Assembly (NCBI GenBank): GCA_025617375.2 | Contig: JAMYGW020000012.1 | Span: 744,001-808,000 of the forward strand | Length of the DNA stretch: 64,000 nt | Source: Acarospora socialis | Lineage: Eukaryota; Ascomycota; Lecanoromycetes; Acarosporales; Acarosporaceae | Direction of reading: 5' to 3' | Part shown: piece by piece, positions 10,671 to 22,220 of the stretch | How positions within the stretch are numbered: position 1 is the first letter of the stretch | Layout of the letters: every line of letters starts with the position of its first letter | Notes under the pieces: generated by a model | Told to the model about the DNA's origin: nothing | Database searches by the model: none | Seen by the model: the letters and a program-made list of their open reading frames with translations, nothing else | Position numbers and translations under genes: made by a program

Positions 10671-13600
10671 TCAAACCGTAAGCCGCCCAAACTCCACGTC
10701 AAAATCCTCTGCCCTCGTTACACCTTCAACAGGTTGGTGACTCTGTCCTCCGACGGCAGCACCGCACTGTGGACATCGGGATGTCTGCATTGGCATGCCG
10801 CATTCGCCGACCGTAAACTATACGCCAGCCATGCATATCAGCCTTTGCTAGCTTCAAGTAATACTAGCGGAGACCTTTCTCTATACGTACCGGATGCCCA
10901 TTCTGGCAATAATACCAATGTCCCGTCCCCCTCAGTTCCTGTGCCATGGCCGCATATACGGCGCGCTTCTCGTCGTTGGTGAAAGTCGTGTAGAAGGTCG
11001 AGCCACGGAGCAGCTTCTCGGCGTCCTCGATTTCCGCAAGCATGTTCGCTGTGCTGCGAGCCCTCGCGCATATGGACTTTGCCAAGTCCAAGCTTTCACG
11101 TGCTTCGAGGACTAGCTGTTCCATCTTCGCTGTGTTCGGGTTTGGCACTGACCTCTCTAGTGCTACGAAACGGGCGAAGAATACGTGCGCTTCGATCGCA
11201 TGCATAGGTTGTTGCTGCATAAGTGCGTCTTTTAGGAGTGTTGTACAGTCCTCGCGGTTATATGACAGGTCGAGGATGATGGACGATCTTAGCCATTTAT
11301 GTTGGGAAGCCCGTGAGCCTGATTGAGTTTGGTAGACGTTGAGGAAGTCGGAGAGAATGGCGAGGTCGCATCGCAGAGCCAATACGGTCGTGAGGAGACG
11401 ATTGCGGACTTGGAGAACGCTTCCATCAAACTCGAACGTAGGGTGGACCCCAGTGCAGCAACGAACATTCTTCACCATCTGGTGGACTCGACTGTAAGGT
11501 TGCTCTTCCTCGCTAACCTGATGAAGAAATACTAGGATCGCCTTCCTCACCCTAAGGATGTGCGTATACCTCACATCCAGCCCGGAGAGCCTACGGATGG
11601 TTCGGATCTGATAGTCTCTTGAGCCTTTGATTTGTATCTTCTGCATACCTTCCCTTCGATGTTCGTCAGGGTATCCGTCTTGAGATGCCGCTCCTTGACC
11701 TAATCTTGTATCGGCATCTTTCAAACGTTCTTCTTGACTGTACAATTGTGCCTCTAAAGGCACGAATTTAGCGTTGGCCCATACGATGAATCTCTGCGTT
11801 GCTTGATCGAGGAGACCACGCTTAACGATTCGGTTGTATCGATGAATGTTGCGAAGTGGAAATCGACAAATGGGGCACGCTTTGAGACTTTTGGTGGAGA
11901 AGGGCTGTGAGGTCGATTTGACTTTGCGAATGGTTCCATCTTCCGCCATATCGTAATGCTCCTGAATTGCCATGGTTCCGTCCATGCTTGCTAGACTCAT
12001 GATATGGCCACACAGCGGAACAATGACCGGGGAATCGTCGACATTCATCTCTCGGTAGCTCAAGCATTCGATGTAATCTACCATCATATCCTTCACTTCA
12101 TCCGGCCCACAGGTATGACAATATTTTTCGGAGGGACATATCTCGCCGCATACTGAAGGACACTGGTGTCCGCACGTAAGCAGTTCCCTACAGCGTGAAG
12201 AACACGGCAGTAGATCGCAAGGAACGGCGCATGGTAAGGTGCATTTTCCGCGGTGGGGACATTCCCAGGTACACCGCTCCGCACAAGGCGCACAAGGTTC
12301 CTGGCACTTCTTGCCACATCGAGAATGACTGCACCGGACGTCGCATGGCTGCTCGCAGAGCGGGCAGGGCTCATCACCATGACAGATACTCTTGCATGAA
12401 TGTGCACAGGTGCTGTATGGGCGTCCACAAGCTTCTAGGCACCTCGCATGGTCAGCGGCCAGAATGGTTCCACTCTCTCTGGCCTTGCACGAGTGGCAAG
12501 GGTGTGAGCACGAGTGGCCGCATTCCAGAATGTCCGCACATACTGCTGAGCATTCGAAAGAGTCGCTGGCTGGGTTTATGCAGCATTCTATGTTAACTGA
12601 ATGCCCGCATCCAGGTACAATCTTCCTAACGATCTGGCGACAGTTCACCATGGTAGCACTTTGAGCCTTATGGCACTCGAGGCTCTCCTTGATGTGTCCG
12701 CATGGTAGCTGAACGTTCTTGACTTGGACCAGGCAAAGCTGACCACACGGAACTCCGCAGACCTTAGAACAAGCATGGCCGCACGACTCTCTACTCCTTG
12801 GACAAGGTTCCTGACATACGACGCCATCGTGGCGAGGTTGGGAATGGCACTTGAATGAGCACGAATGCCCGCAGGAAAGCCGCAAATCGCACTTGAGACT
12901 GCATCCTCCTTCGGGTGCGAGGCGTGAAAAGTCATCTGGGCTGGAGACGTCAATGGGAGTATTCGGATGTCGTGGGCAACATAGCGCAAGCGTGGAACCG
13001 AAGTTGTCGCCCTTCTTAAGGATGGAGATTACCTGGGCCCACATTGGGACGTGGCCGGATGTCTCTGCATTTCCAATAATGTACATACCATGGCGGGCAC
13101 GGCTATTTGTTCACCATGTGTCAGCGTTCGATGCGTAGCCGTGATGTACTGGTAGACTTACCTCAAGAGGACGTTGATGCGATTTGAGGTTTTGAGAAAG
13201 CCACACTTTTTCTCTTTATTGCTGCGTACCAGTGAGACCACAACGACGTCAGCTTCTTCGCCTTGGAAGTTGTCCACCGTTGCAACTCGCAAGGACCTGA
13301 GAAGGGTGGTCTTGCGTATCTGAGAGATGGTTTCAGCTGCTTTCCCTTCATCGAAACCTTGCTTCTCAAGTTCCTCCTGGTCTCGTTCGCCTATGACTAC
13401 CTGAAGCTCGTTAGATTGGCTTAGAATCCTTCTAATTTTCTGAAGCTGCCGCACGTATGGTGTAAGTACGACGATTCCATCGCTAGGATACACTCCCTGA
13501 CGCACGAGATGAGATGTGAGAGCAGCAACCATCTGAACCTCATGATCGTTCGAATGTGATACTTGATTGGGCTGTGCTGGATCCTTCTGAGCTTCTTCTT

Positions 13601-16600
13601 CGGCATGGTCTAGCCAGAATAGTCGCCTACGCACACCGCTGACGCTAGGGTAGTCTCGGACAATGGGGTCGTCGTTAAGGTCTGGATACAGTGTATCGTG
13701 TACAAGTCGAGAGATCGATGGATGCATACGTCGCTGCGTAGCCAGACTCTCAAAGGGGAGCCGAATCCCAGCCTGTCTTGGGTGGATAAGACGTTCAAAA
13801 AGTGAAACATCCAGGGAATACTTCGCCCCTCGAACATTCTCCATAGAAAGTTCGTAATTTTGAACCTGAGGTCGAAGCTGTTCGTGATCGCCAATGAGAA
13901 TTGCATGCTCGATTGACGGCAGCAGCGCAGAGATGGTGTGTGCCTCGAGAATCTCCCCAGCTTCTTCACATATCAAGACTTTGGAGTTGAGGCGATGTAG
14001 CAACTCTATATTTCTAGCAAGTCCCGACGTTGTCACGCCTACTACGTGGGCCTTCTTCAAACATCGAAGATTCAATTCTTGGTTGCATCGATTGAGGTTC
14101 CCCCTTGTGGTACTGAATGCACCAGTTGCTTGCACGAGCTTTTCCGACAACATCTGTCTTATATCCTTAATCCAGTGCTCGTATAGGATTCGGCGTTCCT
14201 CTGGCGACATCTGGCCGGTCGGGGCTGAAAGCAACGTGCTCACGCCGCGGGGTCTTGTTAGAATGTTTGGCTCTGCTGGTGCATTCTTGAGCCACTTTCG
14301 CACGGTATCATCATGACGCGATTTGACAGTTTCCCAACCTTCTTCTTCTCGCGGGTAAAGTTCGTAGTAGTGCTCTGTATGGTATGCTTCTAAATACCTC
14401 TTCACGGTTTCAGGATTCGTTGCGTCTTGTATATCACGCAGTAAGGCGGCGACTTCCTGGGCATCCTCCTCCAAAGCTTGGTGATATCGCCAGGCTTCGG
14501 ATTTTTCAAGTTTTGTCTTCTCCATGTCCTGTGCGACGACCCGAAGATTCAAGGGTCTGAGGGTGTCTGATTTGGATTGGCCTCCAATCCGTATGATTTG
14601 CCGAGCTCCATCTGCATGCAAGTGCTCGAGGAACTGGTCCAGAGCATGATTGGTATAACAGCTGTACTTTTCTTAGCATAGAGCAGCGAATCCGAGAGGG
14701 AAGCTTACACGCAGATGATCGGGCCCATATCTACTCTCTCGCGATGAGCTAAGAGTACCTTCACAAGTTGGACAGCAACGTAGGACTTCCCAGTTCCCGG
14801 AGGTCCTTGAATTAGCGCGAGGCGCTTGGTCAGAGCGCTCACTAAAGCATTGCACTGTGCAAGATCTAGGCTAGAGTTGTGGTCGAGATCATGAATGTCG
14901 AACCGCTCTTGTGGCGATAACTTCAGAGATGTTCCATTCGCAATGGAAGAAAGGTCAAACTGAAACCCGCGCCCAAGTGCGTACTCTGGAGGTGGTATCT
15001 CGGCAACTCCACCAGAAAAAGCAGCTGTGGTATGAGCTGGGGCGAGGTAATCAGAGAATGGAACGTCCAGAGAGCGACTCATCAGCTGCAACGCCTGCAA
15101 TGTTGGACGGAAAGACGGTACGAGAACGCCGGGGAACTCCACCAGTGCTTGCCTCGAACGTACATTAGTTCGGTATCGCTCAAGAACACCAAACCTGTCG
15201 TCGTCGGTTTCTTCCAGCAACCGGACCGAAACCACCGACTTTTGACGATTGTTCCATAGGTTGATTGGCTGGTTCCTCCAAGGTTCTTGCGATGTTTGCT
15301 TGATTGGAGTTTTGCCGTCTCGAGACAACCCTGGAAGTATGTCATTTAGTAAGCCCTTTGGTGATCGGGATGTGTCAAAGAAGATACCCACCGGCATCGT
15401 CAACACTTTCTTCTTCATGTTGCACCTCTTTTCTCCCCTCTCGGTCAGACACAGAAAGGAAAACACTCCTACCATTGGAGTCAACGAGACACAAGAGAGA
15501 ATCCAACTGCAACTGCTTTGTCTCTGTCCACCACGTCTTCCGAGCCTCGTCTTTACTCAACGCCCTCGCACCTGGAGGTTGTTCGAACTCAATCAAGATT
15601 TGTAGTCCTTTCCGTTTGTCAAAGGTTATTTCAGATATGGAAACATGGTCATACACAAAAGTTTGGGCTCCGTGCATTGCTCTCCTGTTTCCGGAGGGGT
15701 GGAACGTAGGATCAGCCAGGTTCTCGATAATCAGACGCACGCAATCCCTCAACTGACCGACCGTGTCCTCCCGTAGGAGGCGGAATTGTCGGTCCAGGAG
15801 ACCTCTGATGCCTGGAAGGTGGAGTTTCTCCGGGTCGGTCAATGGTAAGTACTCCAGCCGATGTGACTGTATCTCGCCTGCGGTTGGAAGTATTTTGATT
15901 TCGCTGATGTCTTCATGATCGTTGTCATGTCTCGGACCGTCGGGTGAAAGCTTGCCTGGCCATTCTTGTCCGGCGTCAAAAGTGGTGAGGCCTTTCGTTG
16001 TGGTGTTTCTACTATCCATCGGTGAGGGAATCTCGTTACCGAAGCGCAATCGTGTCCGTATCTTCTCAAGGGGGCGGAATGCAGCTTGCATGTTCACGCA
16101 ACCTTCCGCATCATCGGGGAGCTCGCCAACACATGCTGAGATTGTCTCGACTATCTCAGATATTCCCTCTTCAATGGAGGCGGTTTGATTGCACACCAAC
16201 ATCTGGTGCAGAGTTGCAATTGTCGCAGTTAAGGAGATACTCAGAAGCTCACTCGACGTCGAACTTGGCGGTCAGAAGGATGCCAGCAATTGATCTGAGA
16301 AAAGGTATCCCACGGCGACCATTGACACCATAGAGAAAGGTATAGATTGTACCCACGGCATTCTCGAGAAGAAACGAGGAGAGTATGTGTTTATCAGAGA
16401 TAGCTCTCAAGAAGGGCACAATCAGCTTTTCGAGACACGAGGTCTTTCCATCCGCTGTCAGACGCTCGAGATCAGTTCGCGAAAGCTCATTTATTCGAGC
16501 TAGCCCGCCCTCAGTAGCCAGAGTAGTGACGGCTCGGGGGGAGGTGGCGTTATTTCGAGAGACCATCTCCCAGGCAGTCCGAAAGAACTTGGACAGGCCA

Positions 16601-16950
16601 ACGATTCCAAGCGCACGAGGCGGGCCCCGACGCATGTCTGGTACGTCTCGCCGCCAGGTCAAAAAGATCTGCTCATCCTCGTCTGGGACAGCCTTTGGGC
16701 TCGCGGTTCGCGGGCCCTGAGCGGAGCTAGAAGAGCCCGTCGTATCCTTACCTACGTGTGCGAAAGTACATGCATCGCCTCTGTAGCATCGACCCATCTG
16801 GTGATATTTGCAGGGTCGACGTCCTGATAGGCGTACAATGCTGACACTATCTCCACCCTTTCCGGAATCGTGACGATATTTGCATGATGCCCCATACGCA
16901 CACTTACCTTGAGTAAAGTAGGAACAGGTTGGCCTGGATTCATTCGACAT
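10671..16950 (-). CDS. CCCH / SF1 helicase / NF-X1 zinc-finger protein (Hrr1/SAD-3/ZNFX1 family)
   Basis: Six exons give 1,994 residues: 16950-16258, 16202-15392, 15330-14709, 14661-13162, 13102-10891 and 10817-10671. The N-terminus has two CCCH fingers (Cys9-Cys17-Cys23-His27 and Cys47-Cys55-Cys61-His65). An Upf1-like superfamily 1 helicase follows: Walker A QGPPGTGKSYV near 684, motif II LICEEAGE, GDHEQLRPQ, QRRMHPSISRLV and NFQGEEADVVVVSLVRS. A chain of cysteine-rich NF-X1 repeats comes next, and the end is GHPFTVGECGMPMQTSRCPQCG. Relatives are S. pombe Hrr1 (RNA-directed RNA polymerase complex, heterochromatin), N. crassa SAD-3 (meiotic silencing) and animal ZNFX1, so a role in small-RNA silencing is inferred. 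The introns after exons 2-5 are 61, 47, 59 and 73 bases and each restores a conserved motif. The first junction is doubtful: the phase-compatible donor GTCGAG is weak, and the nearby better donor GTGAGC breaks the frame. Confidence 0.9.
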
Positions 16951-17705
16951 CAGTTAACCTTCTCGCCATGGAGATAACTTTACTCACTGGGTAGTTTGGA
17001 CCATCACTAACAGATGCTTAGGTAGAAGGAGGTTGTTAGCTTCAGATATTGCACGATGCTGAGGAAATCCCAGCTATGTTGGGATAATATATGTTCTGAT
17101 GACTGGCAAGGCTGGAGAAAAGGGAAGATACAAGTAAGTGGGTGAAGTGAAGGTCACATGCAATTGTCTCTCTACGCGTTGCTTCACTCAATCACCAGTA
17201 AGTGGCCAGGACCGTTTGACATGCACAGCCTTGCGCAAATCCAGATCCACATAGGCTGCCCTGAAACATAGCTGTGCACAGAAGTAGCTAGGATCTTCAG
17301 AATTAACTCTTCTCATTAGAATCGTTAGACGGATTGCTGATGCATAGAGAGTGTTTGGTAAGATGAAAGAGAGCACCATAGTCATTTGCTAGAGCGGTTA
17401 GTTGCAGCGCTTTCAGGCAGAAACAACTACAGAGATGGCGCATCTCAAGTGATAGAATGAAACACTCATGGGCAAGCCAAGCATGAACGGGTACAGATAT
17501 ATCGTATCACTATAAGCATTACAGGTAGTGTCGAAAGAAGCGTTTAGGTAATACAGGTGTCGATGCAGTTGATAGATGAGGTGGAACGTGATTCTTGAAT
17601 GTCCCGCTTGGAGTGTGGTCCATGCGTCTCTTGGCGCCCCACATGTTGCTTATGTGTAAGGCAAAGGAGCCCTTCAAGATCAACAGCATCTTCCGGGATC
17701 ATGTC
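16951..17705. other. Divergent promoter region between the helicase gene and RCM1
   Basis: About 750 bases separate two start codons facing away from each other. No gene, tRNA or clear core motif is visible; it presumably holds both promoters. Confidence 0.4.
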
Positions 17706-19568
17706 ATGGCTCTCTACTATGAGGCGGCACAACTATTGACCACAGTCTCAGACAGCGGAGGGTCACTTAAGTCCCGCATCTACAAATCCGCCGATCTCAA
17801 GTCCAACCCATCCCACATCTACGCCCTCATCAGCGAGGCGTCAAGATGGAGCCCTGTCCTGAAAGAAGTGATTGAAAAGTCTGGAATCCTACCACTGGAG
17901 CGAAAGGTGCGGCGCATCGTCTCGTCTGCAATTCTACGTAAATATACTGACTGACGGAAGTTGCCTCCCCTATAGCTTACACCTGCTCTGGCTCTTTTAC
18001 TCGTCCACGATCAGCTGTTGTCAAAGCGTGGGATCGTAGCACCAGCTCCACACCTCTTGAAGGTCGCAGTCACTAGGCATAAGGCGCGCTTGAACGCAGA
18101 GTTTACGAAGGCGAGACTGCGGAGGGGCTTCGCGTCTGTGGAAGCGCTCCGGGTCCATCTGAATACCGGACAGGGCAACACAACACCCAGTTTAGGCCAT
18201 AAAGAAACAGGTGCTGAAGAGGCTCTTGGCAACGATGACATAGGATGGGCCCATCCACGGTGGGTTCGAGTTAACACAGTTCGCAGCTCGTTGGAAGTGC
18301 AACTGGCGACAACCTTTGCCGACTACGTTCAGGTTGAGAGGATTGAGCAGCTTCTCCAAGGGGCATCCGAATCCCAGGGTTTGAAAGTGCTCCATGTTGA
18401 CCGTCATATTCCCAGTTTACTAGCGCTGCCCGCAGCAGCAGATCTGAGTGCAACACCGGCATATCGGAAAGGCGAAATCATCTTCCAGGATAAGGCATCC
18501 TGCTTGCCCGCGTACCTTTTGGATCCGGGAGATCAAGATGGAGATATCATCGACGCGTGTGCCGCACCGGGCAACAAGACGACCCACATTGCAGCCTTAC
18601 TCCGACGCTCTGGACCTGCATTTGAGAAACCCAGGATCCTGGCGTGTGAGAAGGACAAAAGCCGGGCGGTAATATTGCAGAAGATGGTCGACTGGGCGGG
18701 AGTACAGAAAGCGGTAGATGTAAAGGTGGGTCAGGACTTCCTGAAGTTGGACCCAGAAGATCCAGCTTTTAAGAACGTTGGTGCGTTGCTGCTGGACCCA
18801 AGTTGCTCTGGCAGCGGCATTGTGGGAAGGGACGATATGCCGCGAGTTGTCCTCCCAAGCGCGGATGCCGGAATGGGCATCTCAAAGAATACGAACAAGC
18901 GCAAACGCTCGACTCGCAATATTCCTGTAAAGTCTATGCCAGATCCCCCGGAAGAAGAAAAGTTTATGGATGGTAGCGATAGCGAAAAGCTTCAAGCCCG
19001 TCTGCAAGCGCTGTCGGCGTTCCAACGAAAACTCGTCAAACACGCCTTCCGTTTCCCCTCGGCGCGCAAAATTACCTACTCGACGTGTTCAATCCACGCC
19101 GAAGAGAATGAGCACGTCGTGATCGAGGCCTTAAGATGTCCCGAAGCCAAACAAAGAGGATGGCGGATCCTCAGACGAGCGGAACAGGTAGCTGGGATGC
19201 GGGAGTGGGGCGTTCGAGGATATCGGCAGGCTTGTGAACAGTTGATGGAAGGTAGAATCGAAGAGATCGATGTCATTGCGGAAGGCTGCATAAGGTGCGA
19301 GAAGGGGACTAAGGAAGGAACCATGGGCTTCTTCGTCGCGTGCTTTGTCAGAGATGGGATTGCAAGCCCGGGGTTTTATATCGAAGTTTCTGTTGCTGAT
19401 GATGTGGATGGGTCTCCCGACCAAATTCAAAACTACTCTGACTCAGAATGGCAAGGCTTCGAGGACGAGGACAACTTATCCTCGAAACCCCAGCGTGCGT
19501 CCGATGCAAGCACATCCGATGGCGGCAATCATAACCGCAAAAGAAAGAAGTCCAGAAGGAAGATGTGA
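17706..19568 (+). CDS. RCM1: 25S rRNA m5C methyltransferase (Rcm1/NSUN5)
   Basis: Two exons (17706-17906 and 17976-19568, intron 69 bases) give 597 residues. The enzyme transfers a methyl group from S-adenosylmethionine to a cytosine of the large-subunit rRNA in the nucleolus; yeast Rcm1 makes m5C2278. The N-terminus MALYYEAAQLL is the conserved NSUN5 start, so the ATG at 17706 is chosen over an in-frame codon further upstream. After the splice, the KLTPALALLLVHDQLLSK segment is restored. The methyltransferase core shows the SAM loop DACAAPGNKTTHIAALL, the motif LLDPSCSGSGI and the catalytic motif YSTCSIHAEENEHVV. A lysine/arginine-rich insertion lies between the last two, and the C-terminus ends in a basic RKRKKSRRKM tail that may serve nucleolar targeting. 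It converges on NDUFB4 with about 146 bases between. Confidence 0.95.
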
Positions 19569-19714
19569 CGATCAATGTAAACACGCTCCGCTCTAGCTTC
19601 GAGCTCAGACATGTTGATATCACACAGAACTTCTGGTCATTTATCATCGGCGATTTACATCGAAATGACCAATACGGAACAGAGACTTTCAAACCTCCAA
19701 CATGGCCCATCACT

Positions 19715-20203
19715 TCAAAACTCCGAAATCGTATCCCCTCTCCTCTTCCCCCGAAACTCATACTTCCCCTATACCCAGCATCATCAGTCAGCTCTATCTC
19801 CCAAACACCAATACCCAAACACAAGGCACCAAGCCCCTCGCATGCTCCTCCCTTTCCACGCCCCACCACCATCCCTCAACCCCAACCCTCCCCCCCTCAC
19901 TACCCCAACCCGAATGACGAGAAGCACTCACATCGGTAACATAAGCCATATACCCAAACATACTCGGCACCGCGACGACGTACGCAAACGTCAACCACGC
20001 CGTCCGCGGCGTCCAGCGGAAATATTTGTGTCGATTCACATACATATCTTTCCCATATTAATCAGTAAACCTCCTCTCTTTCTCCCATAAACTTCCTCTT
20101 ATGTCTCGCAGTTTCAGAGACAGGGAAGAGACTTGAGCTTGAAGGGAAGGGAAGGGGAGGGGAGTTGTGACTGACTGGCGTATTTGACCAGCGCCGGGTC
20201 CAT
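19715..20203 (-). CDS. Complex I accessory subunit NDUFB4 / B15
   Basis: Three short exons (20203-20176, 20047-19932, 19768-19715) with introns of 128 and 163 bases give only 65 residues, so the gene is easily missed. The protein reads MDPALVKYANMYVNRHKYFR, then WTPRTAWLTFAYVVAVPSMF with one membrane helix, then GYMAYVTD and GKYEFRGKRRGDTISEF. The RYKYFRWTPRTA-type block, the single transmembrane segment and the (D)GKY-(D/E)FRGKRRGD tail are the pattern of fungal B15 subunits of NADH:ubiquinone oxidoreductase. It is an accessory subunit of the membrane arm in the inner mitochondrial membrane. Without splicing, the frame runs into a glycine/valine stretch that is clearly intron. Small length is normal for the family. 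Confidence 0.88.
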
Positions 20204-20732
20204 GGCGAGATCTAGAGGTGGAAACGGAGGTTAGTGGGTGGGACTGAGTAGATGGGTTGGTTCTTGGGGAAGGGGTGAAGACGCACTGTTGCTAGGACCT
20301 GCCATGCTTGGCGGTGGGTTTGCTGGTCGTGGTTGAATTGAATGTGGTTGTCGGCGGTCGCGATTGGGGTGAGAGGTCGTGATGTCGGGGCTGGTGGTGT
20401 TCGGTGGTGTTGTGGCTAGTGAGACTAATCGAGCCACAATGCGAGGCGTGCCTCGGTACGGTAAGGCATTGACGGGACTACGGCGCGGCGTTACTGAGGA
20501 CGTCAGGCCGGTGTTACGGCTGTCACGAGGATGATGTGATACGGCCGAAGTGCTTTGGGTTTATTAATTGCAGCTCCGGAGAACATGTGAAAAGGTCTTC
20601 CCTCCTTCGAATTGACGTCTTGTCACGTCTTGATATAAAAGACTTCTGTTTGAATAGGCGTATCACAGTATTACCCATTGATATAGGGCTCTGTCTACAG
20701 CTCAAGATTTGGAAATTTGAGGAACATTGACT
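20204..20732. other. Divergent promoter region between NDUFB4 and a GST gene
   Basis: No gene is seen in these 529 bases. Short frames on both strands lack conserved content. Confidence 0.4.
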
Positions 20733-21801
20733 ATGGCGTCTGGAATAATGACGGGCCAGCAGGATAAGACCGGACAGAATGCCAAGATCACGCTTTATTG
20801 GTGAGTTAGATGATTGGAGTTCTTTGGGTTCTATTCTGTGCCTTTCATTCGGAGTCTTTAGAGGTACTACCCTCGCATGTTCTCTCCATCGGTCTCGATA
20901 TGTTGTGCCTCGACCGTACATGCTACTCGATTCCACTATCCGCCCGAATAGAGGAATATGTCTTTGACAGCCATTGGAGCATACAATTTGAATGAATTCG
21001 GTTCTGATACCGTGAAATAGGCTCGAGAAGTCTCGATCCCAGCGTATTCTGTGGCTTCTCGAAGAACTGAAGCTCGAATATCAGATCAAGACTTTCAAGC
21101 GTACGAAGGAAATGCTAGCACCACCAGAGCTCAAGGAGATCCATCCGCTGGGGAAATCACCCGTGATCACGGTAGAAGTTCCCGCTGCGTCGAAACCCTT
21201 GGTGATTGCGGAATCTGCATTCATCATTGAATACCTCACGGAACACTTCGGGCCGTGGCTGGTCCCAACGAAATATGCCGAGGGTAAAGAAAAGGAGATC
21301 GGCGGCGAGAGCGAAGAGTGGCTGCGGTATAGGTTCTTCATGCACTACGCCGAGGGCAGTCTGATGACTTATCTACTCGTCGCCTTGCTGGTGTCAAGTT
21401 AGTGTTCATCCAAGCCATGGGTTCAGATGGAAAGGTGCTGATCTACTACAGACATCAGGAACTCGCCCGTACCCTTCTTCATCAAGCCCATTACCGGCAT
21501 GATCGCCGGAAAGCTCGATTCGATGTTCGTCCAGCCCAACTTGAAGACGAATCTCGAATTCCTCGAATCTCAGCTTGCTTCTTCGCCAAATCGTGGCGAG
21601 TATCTGTGCGGAGATAGTATGACTGGAGCCGACATTCTGATGAGCTTCCCCTTGGAGGGGGCTAAGGGAAGGGCCGGTTTGACCCCGGACAAGTATCCAA
21701 GGCTGTGTGAATATGTCGAGCGCCTTCAAGCAAGGGACGCGTACAAGCGAGCAGTGCAGAAGATCATTGACATTGAAGGAGAGTATAACCCGCTGTTGTG
21801 A
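20733..21801 (+). CDS. Glutathione S-transferase, Gtt1-like
   Basis: Three exons (20733-20800, 21021-21397, 21452-21801) give 264 residues; the introns are 220 and 54 bases. GSTs join glutathione to electrophiles or reduce peroxides in the cytosol. The N-terminal thioredoxin-like half starts after a short leader at KITLYWLEKSRSQRILWLLE, the typical Gtt1/Ure2-side pattern. It continues with HPLGKSPVITV (cis-proline loop) and IAESAFIIEYLTEHF (glutathione-binding Glu-Ser). The all-helical C-terminal half contains EYLCGDSMTGADILMSFPLE, the usual N-cap motif region. The first intron is long for this locus. The 5' exon was chosen because its last bases complete the tryptophan codon of LYWLEKS. The second GST of the window, near 63 kb, belongs to a different class. 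Confidence 0.92.
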
Positions 21802-22220
21802 AGGTCTAACTCATTTGTGCTAGGCGGTTATGGCTTAGATTCCTTAGAGGGCGGATTGCTCAGTGTCTGCTCTTCTCCTGTGGACGATGTAATTTCAGAT
21901 TCTTTTGCAGCAGTAACATTTTCCTTCGATTTGTTCAGTTCCGCACTGTCAAAACCTTTGCGCCCTTGCTCAACAGGAACTGGGTTTTGTACTGAGTCAA
22001 TTCAAGTATAAAATACGGAGTAACTTACGAGTACTGAGTACACTACGGCGATGAGGCCGGATTAGGATCGTTGGACCAATCGATAAGCTTTCACAATTAC
22101 TAATCATAATATAAACTTACAAAGACACTGACCGATGCCGCAGGAATTATTCCCTTATAAACGTCTTGTAATCCGTCTTCTTAACGATTCTAATGCCTTG
22201 TACATAGATTTCGAGCTTCA
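21802..22220. other. Intergenic between GST and OSGIN-like genes
   Basis: No gene is seen. It should hold the GST 3' UTR and the promoter of the next gene. AT-rich sequence with GAGTACTGAGTACAC-like repeats lies near 22020-22060. Confidence 0.4.
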
